A DNA stretch of 64,000 bases from Cardinalis cardinalis. Its lineage: Eukaryota; Chordata; Aves; Passeriformes; Cardinalidae. The first letter of the stretch is position 1. Every line of letters begins with the position of its first letter. Where the stretch lies: contig JACDOX010000015.1 of the NCBI GenBank assembly GCA_014549065.1, positions 6,361,834 through 6,425,833 of the forward strand. Reading direction: 5' to 3'. The position numbers and the translations under genes were made by a program. Under the pieces are notes generated by a model. That model was not told where the DNA came from. It did not search any database and saw only the letters and a list, made by a program, of their open reading frames with translations. Positions 41,095 to 52,956 of this stretch are shown here, one piece after another.

Positions 41095-41120
41095 CTTATC
41101 ACAAATAAATCTGTGATAAG
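41095..41120. repeat. Inverted repeat (9-bp arms)
   Basis: Arms cttatcaca (41095-41103) and tgtgataag (41112-41120) are perfect complements around an 8-base loop. Alone this could be chance, but a longer hairpin begins only 10 bases downstream. Confidence 0.8.
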
Positions 41121-41129
41121 ATAAATAAA

Positions 41130-41183
41130 ATTAATTTATTCTTTATATGTCCAGATAAATGGACATATAANTAATAAATTAAT
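41130..41183. repeat. AT-rich hairpin, 24-bp arms, 6-base loop
   Basis: Arms at 41130-41153 and 41160-41183 are reverse complements apart from the position opposite the n at 41171 and one neighbouring mismatch (ttaatttatt-c-tttatatgtcca against tggacatataa-n-taataaattaa). The loop is gataaa. The stem is shorter than a typical miRNA precursor and too short to define a known transposon, but a near-perfect 24-bp inverted repeat is unlikely by chance even in AT-rich DNA. It could be a palindromic mutation product or the remnant of a small non-autonomous DNA element. Confidence 0.88.
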
Positions 41184-42387
41184 CGCACTATCTCTGAGGG
41201 AAATATCTGAAATTACATAGACAACACTTTCCAAACAGAAAATTTTCAACTGAATTTTTTCATAAGGATTGTTGAAAGTGATTTAATTAAAACATGATGG
41301 GTCAGTCAGTTGACTGCAGATGATTTAATGGTCAGTTCTCCAAAATCTGCATTGTAAAGTTTGGAGAAACAATAGCAAATTCAATGTCTGAAGACCTTGA
41401 CAGAGTATGTCACCAGCANTCTCACAGCANGAGTGGTACAGAAGAGACTCGGTANAGGAATGGAGTCCTGTCCCTTAGCTGCTGCTACAGGTGTCTCATA
41501 GGTGTTAGTTTACACCTGTCACTCTCAGCCTCAGACACACTTCAGCATATAAAGTTTACATTCAAATACCATCCTTAATCCAATTTCAAAGAATTAAAAA
41601 AATAAGTGTTTTTTTTTATTACAACCTCAAGACTTCTTCAAGAGTAAGGGGAATGATACAGATAATTAAATTTTTCCTATCTGAGAATTAGAAGCACACT
41701 TTTGCAGAATTAATTACTCCCTTTAATCTATTGCTCAATGCTTAGTTCTAATTAGAGATCAATACAATTTAGGGCATAGTTCTGAATTGACCTTGCAGAT
41801 CTGGTATAAGGTCTTCATTTCCAGAGAGTGCCACTGTTCNGCTACAGCTGATAAAAACTTGGACCTTCTGCTCTGTAGGAACTTCACACATTTGCAAACA
41901 AGCCTTCATTCTAAACAGAAGTCAAAATATGGCAGCTCCAAGTTTCCTGCAAGAAGGAAATGTCAACAACATTCTGTCTTAGAAAAATAAGTGCATTTCA
42001 CTGCCCCAAGACCTAGAATTGCTTGAGGAACACCCCTGGGGAGTAGGTTGCACTCAGGCAGGGCAGATTTTCNACATCCTCAGAAATAGAAACTGTTTCA
42101 GCTACAAACCCATCTGGTTTCACACACAGCCAGCTTTGATGCACTACACATTCCTGACAGGCTTTGAGTTTTGCTCATATATATGAAGCAGAATCTGCAT
42201 TTGGGCTCTATTTTCACCCAATATACAGTCTTGCTTTCCCTTTTCTTTCCCCTTTGCCTCACTGTCTGCCTGCACAAAGAACTGGATTTTAGTATGTATG
42301 ATCAATAGAATTATTTTTTTTTCTGAAACAATGCAGAGGTTTATCAAGTCTTCCCTTCAGTCTCAGTGACAATAGATAATTTCATTG

Positions 42388-42401
42388 AAAAAAAAAAAAA
42401 A
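42388..42401 (+). repeat. Poly(A) run
   Basis: Fourteen consecutive A bases. The upstream sequence shows no gene-like or SINE-like body, so I do not call a processed pseudogene. Confidence 0.85.
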
Positions 42402-43994
42402 CCAAAACAGTCTGGTAGATCCACATGAACCNAGAAAGAACTGGTTTCTTGCCAAATACAATGTCACCATCAGGGTCAAAGCTTTGCCATCAGACACCAT
42501 CTGTCTCCTTCTACTCCAGGTCAAACCTGTATTTAAATGTAATAAAAATAAAAAATAATAACAAGTTTTTTCAAAAGCCTATTCAATCCAAGTTATAATG
42601 CCTCAAGACCGCTTAACAGAAACTTGTANTGTCACACTCATGCACCCTTCTTACCCTGATCCAAGAAGATGAAAAGCAGGGCAACGCCAAGATAAACCCA
42701 TTCATTTCATGTTTTCTGATCCTTTACCTAGTACTATATCCTTATTATTATTACTACAACTACCACTCACCAAAGATCAGTTCTGACAGAATTCCCATTA
42801 NGCTTCAGCTATCCAGTTACACTGAGTTTGCTTCTGCTTTGCACTTCCACCTAATTGCCTGATAAAGGTCCAGATGCCTCTTCTGATTCCGGACAGACAA
42901 GAAAAAAACACCTTATCCTAATACCAAAACCATAATGAAAACTATTAATAAGACAAGATTTGCCACAGGAGCTCNAATCACAAGTGAGTGCAAGGAGCCA
43001 AGATACACAGGAAGACAGGAGCATGGATGCATGACCAGTAACAGCATGATGAACTTTTAAAGTTCATCAGTTTGGCCAAATCAATTGTAGCATTATCCAA
43101 TGACTAGCCTCTGTTCAGAAAGAACAAAACACTTGTCACAGTAAAGACTCTTGGAAGACATATTAAATATTTCTGCTTTCCCTAGTAGTCCTATCCTGCA
43201 TTCCCCATTGAACAGGGAAATAATGTGATTGCAAATGGACAACAGGATCACAGATGGGAAGCAATGATGTAAGCAGCTGTGAACAGAAGGGATGTGTCCA
43301 ACAGGAAGCTTTTCTGCTCAGAAATGGGTCATTCTCNCAAAGTATTTGAAAACCTTGAAGCACACTGAAATTATTTAACCCATCTCAGAAATGTTTAATG
43401 GTCTGTACAACACAGTGTCCCATAATATCAGTCCTAAACCCTTTGAATGAGGCAAGTTACAGAGAAAAAAAAAGCCTGGACAATGCAGATGCCAGAAATG
43501 TACTATCTGGATCCCAAGTGCCAAAAGAAGTGACAGGTTGAATGTCCAAACTCACCTTTTTCTATCCTCTGTTAAATCTGTATTCCACATTCTTTTCTAT
43601 ACTACTGGAAGTAACCCAGTGTCGACACAGGTGAAAATNTTCCTAACCAGCATCTATCTAGAGATTGTGACAACAGCCATGGCTTGCATAGTCAGTGTAC
43701 AGTTTTCTTTGTTTTCAGGAGTACAGCCTACTGGAATCAGTTATCTGAAACAAATTTGTCTGGGTTTTGCAAGCCATTAACTTGGCTGAAGATTAAAAGN
43801 GTTTACAATGCAGTCAAGTCTGCCAGTCAACATGCTGCTCTGTGATTGTCCTTCACAGAATTGCATACTTCTCACCTAGATTTGCCATCTCCTGGAAAGC
43901 AAGGATTCCTTTTTTTCACCTGGAAGGTGTAGCTATCCACAGCGAGGGAATAAAGGGAANGCAGAAACCAGAGAGCACTATCTCATTTTGACAG

Positions 43995-44225
43995 ACACGC
44001 TACAGCGGCTAAGAGGCCAAGAACCGANCATTTCTATCACATTAAACAAATCAAATATTCACAAGTCACAACAGCTGCGGAGGAAATCGGCCAACACGCT
44101 GGTAAACACACAACTGGCACTGCGAGCTGCCCCAGCACATCAGCGATGGTGCAGCTCCTGCCTCCCTGGCCGGAGCCAGTGCCTCTAGGAGGCACTATGG
44201 AACTGCAGTGCGGGGCACCTACGGC
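43995..44225. other. CpG-rich pocket
   Basis: By eye this stretch has about eleven CpG pairs in 230 bases (for example cagcggc, atcggcc, gccggagcc, tgcgggg, tacggc), far denser than the CpG-poor surroundings. Frames of 66-88 codons are open on both strands, but none matches a protein I know. It is too short for a standard CpG island. Options include a small alternative promoter or exon of a non-coding transcript, or a fragment of a GC-rich LTR. Confidence 0.4.
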
Positions 44226-47200
44226 AGTCAGAAAAGCAGCCACAGCCATAAATCCTCTTTTCACATGTTGTTGTTTGTCTGCTCTCTATGAGGAGATGAT
44301 TTATTTCTGTGGTAGGGAGCTACTCAAAGGAAAGCCTCAAAACATCCTAACAAGGATAAGTGTGACATATGTGTTATGTCAGCCACTACCCATTAGAAGG
44401 CCTATTTCCTAGAACTGACATAGTTGCAAGTATTTTCTGCAAAACAGTCAAAGTGCTGACACCTTCTCTGATATTATGGAGGTCATTGTGAACTAGAAAA
44501 TGCAACTTCTACTTATCTTTTTGTNTAGTCTAATTGTTCAGAACATTCTTCATAAAACAGCCATGTCAGGATACATCATGTTTTATATGTGATACACACA
44601 CCACATGATATATATCCTCCACCTCAGTATTCTGGGCCAAGCTTCTCTTCACACTTTAGATCCTCATGGATAACAATTCTCTCTCCATGAAGAATGAGCA
44701 ATGTTCATCCTCTACAAATCAGCATTCTGGTCAGGGGCAGAATGAGACTCCTTTGCTTCAGATAGTATGGGTGGTAAAGTTCCATCTTTGTTCAGTTGAA
44801 CTGATCTGGTACAGATCTGGAGTAACATAGTGATGAGTCAAGCTCACTATGTTTGCCCGTGGAGTATTTTATTGTGTTCTTTTTGTCTGTGGTTCATGTA
44901 CATAATCAAAAAGGTCACTGTACACTGAAAGCAGTTGTTTTGCCTTTGCTAATGGAAAAACAATTCTCCATCTCACAATCCATAACAATAAAAATAAGAA
45001 CAACAAAACTCCACCCACATGAAAGAACCAGCCAGCAAGAAGATCCTATTGCACAACATCTCCCCATCTCATAGAGGCCAACCCATCCCAATGCTCCCTA
45101 GATATCTGTTCAAGAAGCTGGGCTATAAAGCGTGCCCTGAAGGTGAACAGCTCCAAGAGCTTTTGGTCCTTTGCTTGATCCAAGCAATTACTGTGACTCA
45201 TTGTTCTTGTTTCATGACTGACTTTAGTTTAAGGTCAATGTGACAATGAGGGTGTCATGCTTGGACAGTAAATGATACACAGAAAAACAGATGTTAACAG
45301 GTGTCTGCATATTATTCCCAGTTGCCACTGGACATATATGCTTGCTGCATGTTATGGTACAGAAAAATTTGGATTCTGAGCTAATTAATTTGTCTTTAAA
45401 ATTCTTCATAATTGTTTTATTGGAACTCTACTTTTACTGCAACTCGTGGCAGTCAATAAAACTTTATGGCTTTTTTTGTACAAAGGTCAAATATGCATAT
45501 GACTTAATTGAAAAATAGACATTTTCCAACTGAAAAAAAAACCAATGTTTCTCAGTAGCTTTTAACAGACATTTGGGGTTGATGGTTTTCTTCTGATTTT
45601 TCTTCTATTTTGCTGTGGTTTCAACCAGAAGTTAATCCACAATCTTTCAAAACGTAAAACACATTACCTGGAGAGAAGAAAGTAAGTTTAAAAACTCCAT
45701 TTTTATATCAGCTTGGAAAAAAAAATCCAGTANGTTTTCACTTCTTCCCCCAAAATTTTCCATTTATGATACTAACAGAGTTGACATACATCACCAGCAT
45801 TAAAAGCTTTAATCTCTTTGTTGAAACACTTCAAGTCTTTATGAAAACACTGTCAAAATCAGCATTACCTCCTGTGAAGGAGAGTCCAGGGTAAAGTCCA
45901 AACACAGCATGGAGATTATTCTGTAATCAGAATCAGAGGTCTGATTCACTGCTTGGTCACACAGAATTCTCCAGCCCTCCATGCCATGTCTCCCCTTTCC
46001 TCCATCAGGAAATGTTTTGCAATGGCACAAATCAAGCTCCTGAAACCTTCATTGCAAATCAAAAATCAAGACAGCTCAAGGCATATAATTTGGGTTATGA
46101 TTTGCAATATTCATTAAGAGAACAGCCAATTCAGGCAAAGAAAAAAATATCCTAAGCAAAAATAATGAATACAGAGTTTGTTACAGCAACAAGACTGATG
46201 GTCTCATCTGTAATGATCTAACAGTGGCTGCCTTTATATGGTACCTTGTTTTGATTTTCATATCAATAATTACATTATGTGCCTCAAAACATCTGGCTGG
46301 CTTGTTGGCTTGATTCATGTTAAAACCATCCTGTCTGTGGATATGCACTGGCATAGGAGCTATTACAGAGTTACATAACAGATTGCAGAAGCAGCAATGA
46401 TTCATCAAAATTTTGTGCGACACCAGGTCCGGGGAACACTCACCATGCTCCCTTCTGCTCTTAAAAGCTACGACTTGAATACATGAACTGAGCTTCCCAA
46501 TGCCAAATGAATGCAGTGGCACAAAAATTCCTCCTTGTGTTCTTCTCCAACAGCTTCCCCCAGGCACAAAGTCAACACCAGAGCTAGGACACACTGCATG
46601 ATGTCACCTTGTCACCTAATGAAACATAGAACGAGAATTTCTGCTGCACATTGTTCTGACAATTCCTGGTCAGTATGGTCATGCTGGGTTATAACTTTCA
46701 AATAAATGCACTTTTCTTTTGGCTGTAAGGGTCCACATTGCCNCCCATTCACAGGGTTTTTCATTTACTAATTCATGTGTGGCCTTAAGCACCTATGANG
46801 CAGCCTTCAATTAGGTCAGCCAGTCTAAAACACTATCATGGATTTGTCTGGCTTCTTCACTTCTTGGTATTAAATGGATTCAAAGAGTTTAAGGGACTAT
46901 TGGATATTTCTCTAATTTGTTTTGAAATTACCATATACTCTTTCCTCATATGCAGGGCTACAGAACCTCATTGTGAGCTAACATGTAAAATAACTTTAAA
47001 GCAATCACTAAAAAGCCTGTATTTCCTTCCGCCTTTTCCTGACTTCCTAGACTCCAACCTAAACTCTCAAAACAGCTTTTTCTATTCGGGGTTTCAGTAT
47101 TTACCATGTGTTTATCTGCTAGTTCTAGGACAAAAGCATAGGTTTATGTAGCATCAGCTTTTAAATATCTTCTGACCTAAGGGCAAAATGTAAATTTAAA

Positions 47201-47517
47201 AAATGGAGCCACAAGTNAATCATTACATTATTTGCAATAACCATTTCTTACAACTGTCAAAGTTGCCAGACCACCAGTTCTAATTTTATTTACATTGCAG
47301 AGAGAAGCTATAAAGTGAGTGGGGAAGAAGAAGAAATTGTCTCTACCTATTATACAAGTGGTCTTTTAAGACATTTTTAATATTATCTTTCATATTTACA
47401 ACCAAAGTACTTTGAAGCCACAAGATGCCTGTTCTGACATCTCCATTTAAACAAATACAAGTAATTACACCGCTCAGCATAGTGTATACAGTCATTTGTG
47501 TTAGCCCAAGGTTGTTA

Positions 47518-47789
47518 TCAGGAAGACCAATGAGTGTTTGACATTCTACAGCATCTGAGTTTCCTTGTATAGGTCAATCCCTTCAGAGCAGGTAGTGGCT
47601 GACAGATNTCCAAGAGCTGCTCCATGTGCATGGGCTGCTTCACAGCACATGGTCCAGGGAGAACACTTGAGCTTAAAGCTGGTTGAGCAGTGGCTGGTTT
47701 TGTGCTGGAACCATGAAGACCTGCAGCACTGAGCTGATATTCTGGGAGAAGAGATGGTTTGACTCTTCTAGAATTTCCTTCATTCCCCT
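47518..47789 (-). other. Exon-like open frame, unproven
   Basis: On the minus strand a pyrimidine-rich run (tttctccctggcttctgctc, then ttgctttag) ends at an AG at 47790-47791, a good 3' splice-acceptor pattern. A frame stays open from there to about 47518. The predicted peptide is rich in proline, serine, alanine and leucine (for example LSAAGLHGSSTKPATAQP), and the segment has higher GC than its surroundings. No consensus GTRAGT donor follows, the peptide matches no family I recognise, and one codon contains an n. I regard it as a weak exon candidate that could be non-coding or chance. Confidence 0.2.
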
Positions 47790-47958
47790 CTAAAGCAAGA
47801 GCAGAAGCCAGGGAGAAAAGCACAAGTCAGGATCTCCACTAGGTCCCTATTTTGGCACCAGTGGTGCAAGATCCTTGGGGCACAATGCAAAGACACACAT
47901 TAGTTCTAAAGGCAAGGATTTAATTTTTTGCATGACTTGTCTGGATACATGATTCATT

Positions 47959-47984
47959 CAATGGACCAACAACCAGGTCCATTG
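47959..47984. repeat. Inverted repeat (9-bp arms)
   Basis: caatggacc and ggtccattg flank an 8-base loop. Perfect 9-bp arms occur by chance in a window of this size, so no function is implied. Confidence 0.7.
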
Positions 47985-49993
47985 ACAAAATATAAAATAT
48001 CTTTTAATATAAACTCATTGCTTGCTCCAAAGTTAAATCTTTGCCTGACCTCTGATTTCCACAGTGATTTTACAATATGAGGTTTGAAGAGTCTGTATTT
48101 TCTAAAGGACAGATTGTAGGTCACAGATTAAGAAATGGTTATAGACATCTGAGTCAAGATTCTTTCCACTTAATTTTTTTAAGACATACAGCTCTGTGCA
48201 AATTCACAAGCTTCTGACAGTCTCTCTGATCAAAATCTCTATTACTCCTCCAGTACATTTTCCTCTGCCTATTCTCTACTCCTCCCTGTACCCTAAGGCC
48301 AAATTATGCAAATAAATGTCTTGGGTTTTATGACATAGCCACTCTTGAGAAATATTAATCCAAAGTCACATTAAGTTTTTCTTGCTTCAATTTCCCTGAC
48401 AAACTTGACAGACAGAGTAGTTTTTCAAAAACCTCACTAAGNTACAAGTTATCTTCCAAATAAGTGCTAATGCCTAATAAGGCAAAGCCAAAACAATTCT
48501 ATGATTTTGTACAGAGAATTGTGCAAGTCATGCCTTTTAATGATCATTAAGGTTTTTTTTAATTATCTTTAATTCTGAAAGAGTCTGGTTGAGCATGTAG
48601 AGGCAATAAAACTTTTCATTTAAACTCCCTAATAGATGAAAATTGTAAATTACGATGTATAAAGNCAGGGGTGCCTGATTCACTAGACCTCAATGTTCAA
48701 AGGAAAAGGCATATCCTTAGTCCAGACAGATTAAAAGCAAAGAAAATCCTAAGCCAGCACCCTACTGTGAAACNACAGAAGACCAAAGGACTTGTCAATA
48801 TTTGCTGGGCTATATAGACCCAAATGACTTTGTTGTGCAAATCAGTGATATAAATTCACAACCCTTATCCGACATACACATGAAAATATGTGTTTGCACA
48901 CACACCTACATATACATGAATATGTGAACATATACAGCTACNTGGGGAAAAATCAGGCTAGCAGAGCTACGAGGGATTTGGGTAAGAAGTTAGAAAGAAA
49001 CTAAATGTCATAGAACAATTATAACTTTGACTTCTTCAGAGATACAAGGCTGCTGAATCAAACATTTGTGTTACCTACGGTAGCCCTCATATTGCTATGG
49101 TTGCAAAATTGGTTTTCTTTTAAAGGTAGTTTGTCTTCCTGAAAGGAATTTCCACCCCAGCCTTTACTCAGTGAGTAGCCCTATTGAAACCAGTTCTAAT
49201 CTGTATTTGCACAACAGAGCAAGACCATGTTTCAGTACTGAAAGTAAGACANACCTGCCCAGAGAACCTGATCCTGTTTGCCTCCTGCATGAAAACAGCT
49301 TAGTTAGGAACAATGAAGCCACTAACACAGCTGAGGCAAGAAGTCCTCACCTGAGAAGGATCAGTAGGAAATCACAGGAAAAAAGTTTTGAAAATCCATT
49401 CCTAATGCCCAAGGTATGAATCTATCATATAATGTAGTCAAGACCTTTAAGAGTAGCAACCAAAGACCCTTGATNTGCTCTGATTCAATTGCAATCAGCA
49501 AACTGTTATATAAGCCAGGGCAGAATGCCATAAAAGTTACCTTTGACCTTAAAGATAGTTGAACCCCAGTGATCTATTATGGGCATTTGTTTTTCTCTCA
49601 ATTTCTATTAGCAAGAGGAAGCACATTTCAGGTTACCTGTATTTCTCCTTAGCAATTTTTTTCAATTCCTACCTGTCTACCTCATCAAAACTGCCTCTGC
49701 CTTCCACTCACCAGAGCACACAAGATACTTTCCAGGACACAGAAGGACTGCCACAGTACTGCTGTGAAAACAATACTGAAGTAAATTCAAATTGCATGTA
49801 TCATTCCTGATGGTCATTATTATTTCAATATTTCATTCTGGAGTTAATATTCTGGATGATCACTGTCAGCTGGGGATGTATATTTACCATATCAGCAGTG
49901 TTGTTAGGGTAAAGAGAAAAGAATTATCATTCTTTCAGGATGAAGGTCATGAGGTTTTGGGTTGAAGCATTTTGTTGGGGGGTTTTAATTTTT

Positions 49994-50015
49994 TGAGACA
50001 AACAAATTTGTCTCA
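49994..50015. repeat. Inverted repeat (9-bp arms)
   Basis: tgagacaaa and tttgtctca around a 4-base loop. No T run follows that would make it a meaningful terminator in this genome, so it is probably incidental. Confidence 0.7.
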
Positions 50016-50584
50016 TCATATAAAAAAAAAAAGTCAATAATAACAATCCTTTTTCCTCATTAGTTGTTCACTAACAACATCACTGTGATGTTTTCTCAGA
50101 TACTTCACTTGCATTAGAGCAATTTTGTTGTTTTTCCAGTTCCAAAGCAGAACAATAATGACAGTAGCATCCAAAAGAGTTTCTTGTAATTGCCTAAATT
50201 GTACAGCACCTTACCAGGATGTTANTAAAACAGCCAAAGAATTTCACATTATAAAACTGGGCATATCATCTGATATAGCAATTTTGAGCACATTTTCAGA
50301 CTAGTCAGAGTTTATAAGCTTTCCCAACTCTAGTTTAGCCAAAAGTCTTTCATGGACCATCTGGTTCTAATGAAACAAAACTAGAATATTTGGTGTCTTT
50401 TTCACAAAGTTACATTAAATTAAAGCTTAAAACATCAGTAAAGTAAAATCCATTCTTTTTATATTATGTTTTTTAAATTAAACATTAAGTATTTTGGCTT
50501 AGTAAATGTGTTTATTTTAGTAAAACTGTACAGCATATACTGTACAATGCAGTCAGCAGAATCCTTAGTTCACTTACTCTTGCA

Positions 50585-50665
50585 TATTCCTGGTCCAAAG
50601 CCCACTGAGGCAAAGGGAAGTGTTTCCATTGACATCAATGGGCTCTGAATGAGGTTCCTGCTGTG
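50585..50665 (+). repeat. Possible old amniote dispersed repeat
   Basis: Reads tggtccaaagcccactgagg, then tttccattgacatcaatggg and ctctgaatgagg. This closely follows a widespread reptile/bird repeat with mirrored halves (gatccaaagcccattgaagt, then tttccattgacttcaatggg and ctttggatcagg). The two halves are roughly reverse complements, as in that family. I cannot name the Repbase entry with certainty. Confidence 0.45.
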
Positions 50666-52365
50666 AGTGACACNACATCCTTACTCATCCTAAAACGTGA
50701 ATGAGGTTTCAATACTTCTCCTGAGAGAAAAGGTTCAAATTATGCTTACAGTAGCTCTTCCTAAATTATGTAATAAAAGGACCCAACTGTGCATCCCATA
50801 CACACTTGGTAACGCAACTGAAATTCAGTGAAATCAAAAGATAAATGTCATAAGAGGTTTTATANTGGAAAGGCATTGTGAACTATATAATCTTCGTACA
50901 TACTCTATCTGGCTATAAATTGGCACTTTGGGTGCAACTTTCACAGGTGCCTGCATGACTGTATCTTCCAGCAGCTGTTGAACAGCAATGGAGTTTTGAG
51001 AATCCCACCCTAAATGTGGCTTATCACTTCTGAGCTCAGCCACAACAGGTTACGATTCCCTGCACTTCACCATCAGCCTTAAAAATTTGTTCTGCAAGTG
51101 GAAACACAGAACAAGATTTCAGAAGATGTGTAGGAGAAAATTCCATTTTTAACATCAAAAGTACCTCGTTCTGTAGACTCAAAGAGGCCAAATCAAGCAA
51201 CCAAGAAGGTCAACCAGCCACTGCCTGAAGAAGCTGCCACCTTCCACAACTCAGCTAAGGTCAACTGACAGCAAATATGATTTCTTACTTAAGAAACCTG
51301 TTTGTTTTACTGTAGCAAGTGGCCATCATCTTTTTACTGTCTATTTTTCCTTGCAGTTCCTATCACTAGGAACCCTCACTGCAGAGATTTAACCCCCTTG
51401 TAGGAAACCCAATAGTAAATAACCCACACACAAATATCACAGAGGCTGACAAAGATGCAGATACTATTCAAAGGGGCTATCACAGCCTGTTCTGTTCCAT
51501 TCACTCCCTCAAATCCAATTATGCTGGTAAGGTAGACTTCGTTTTGTTTCTTCTTTCTGNTTTTTTCTCCTTTCTCCTCAGTAGTTTCCAGGTTATAATT
51601 ACAAAATAGCTAGAAGAGATAATTCCAGCCCTGAATTCTTTACAAAGNCCCCTAAACAGGAGTTTTTCTGCAGGAAGAAAGGGCTGAGAGAGGACTGCAT
51701 GAATTGGCCCATACGGAGTTACATGCTAACTGTTGTTATTGTTCTCAGAGAGTGCATTTAAGGTTTTGGGAACAAACAATAAAATGAACAGCTGAACAAT
51801 TTTAATCATGGCCCAGTTCCTAGTTACAATTATTTTTAAGCTGTCTCACCATTAGCTAGACTGATTTTTTTCCCCAATGAAAAAGTACATTATGTAAAAC
51901 TTAAAGAAGTATTGACTTTAAATGACAGGAAAAGTAAAAAACAGATTAAAATAGATTCTGAAATGCAGCATGCTATGACTTGTGCTATTAGCCCTGCATT
52001 TTTGTATGAGTTACACATGATTTTTAAAATATTCCATTCTCAATATACCTCATGTACTAGCCAGTTCTCTAGGAAAATATGCTTTCCTAGATAAATTGAA
52101 AGAGTGGCCTCTGAACTATAAGACTAGACAGAGAATATCAGATTTTGACCACAGACATGTCTGAACAAAACTAGAATTCATGCTCATATGAANGGCATAT
52201 TTCATGCAATCTGTATTTCAAAATGCTACAGCAGGGACACATCAAATCAGAGAAAGATGACAGCTCACACAAGGAAATGGGAAGAGGAGAATAGGATGGC
52301 ACAAGGACGTGAAGACATTTGGAGAGACTACTGACCAAGAATATGCTTTTAAGATCCCCTTTTCA

Positions 52366-52425
52366 TTCATTTAAGGCCTGATTCAATTACTTCCACTGGA
52401 GTCAACAGGAAGACTTGTGGTCTTC
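52366..52425 (+). repeat. Possible old amniote dispersed repeat
   Basis: Contains ggcctgattcaattacttcc followed by actggagtcaacaggaag, which resembles the ggcctgattct / ttgacttcaatgggag strings of the same type of fossil repeat. Short and uncertain. Confidence 0.3.
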
Positions 52426-52956
52426 AGTGTCTGTTATTGTGGCTTATTGCTTGTGTTACAGTAGCACACTGAATATTGAATTAAGTTCAAGCACTGTAAT
52501 ACCAGGTGCTACACAAACACCCACAGTGGCATAATCCCTTTTTACCANCGCTTGCATCAAGCAAGACCTTGAATCATGTAGGGGAAAAAAATACAGCAGA
52601 AAAAAATATGGGAAAGAATCCAAAGGGAGCCCAAGGGATTTAAACTGGATTACAAAAAGAGTCAGCGGCAAAGCAAGACTGGTTGTCTGCCCTTTCTATT
52701 AACCCNTTCTGCCTGTTGATGAATTTTGGGCCAAACCCACACCACACAATATGAATGGTAATTGAGTGAATGTAGTAAAATGCTTACCTGCTAAATAAAG
52801 TGAACTGCCACTGTCTGTCTACTCAAGGAGATTNCTTGAGTACTGCAGATGCACTGCTGTAAAAATACTCAGTGTGTAGAAGGCAGGAATCACAAGTCCT
52901 CCACTTGCAACTCTTGTTTTTAATAAGAATTCTGCAGAAAAATGTCATAAACAGAA

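Larger units (their letters stand above)
38669..52956. other. Unique non-coding DNA with small structures
   Basis: No firmly supported gene. Separate entries cover a poly(A) run, paired hairpins at 41.1 kb, a CpG-rich pocket at 44.0-44.2 kb, an exon-like frame at 47.5-47.8 kb and old-repeat-like strings at 50.6 and 52.4 kb. The longest frame of the window (137 codons, minus, 46181-46594) shows no domain, signal or membrane pattern that I recognise. Confidence 0.5.

Noticed and set aside
41130..41183. Hairpin as a miRNA precursor
   Set aside because: The stem is only 24 bp with a 6-base loop and extremely AT-rich. Typical precursors have longer stems, though small-RNA data could still overturn this.
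42388..42401. Poly(A) run as the tail of a processed pseudogene
   Set aside because: No gene-like sequence precedes it and no target-site duplication is visible.
46181..46594. 137-codon open frame on the minus strand, longest in the window
   Set aside because: No family resemblance, signal peptide, membrane segment or periodic motif. A single frame of this length is expected by chance in 64 kb read in six frames.
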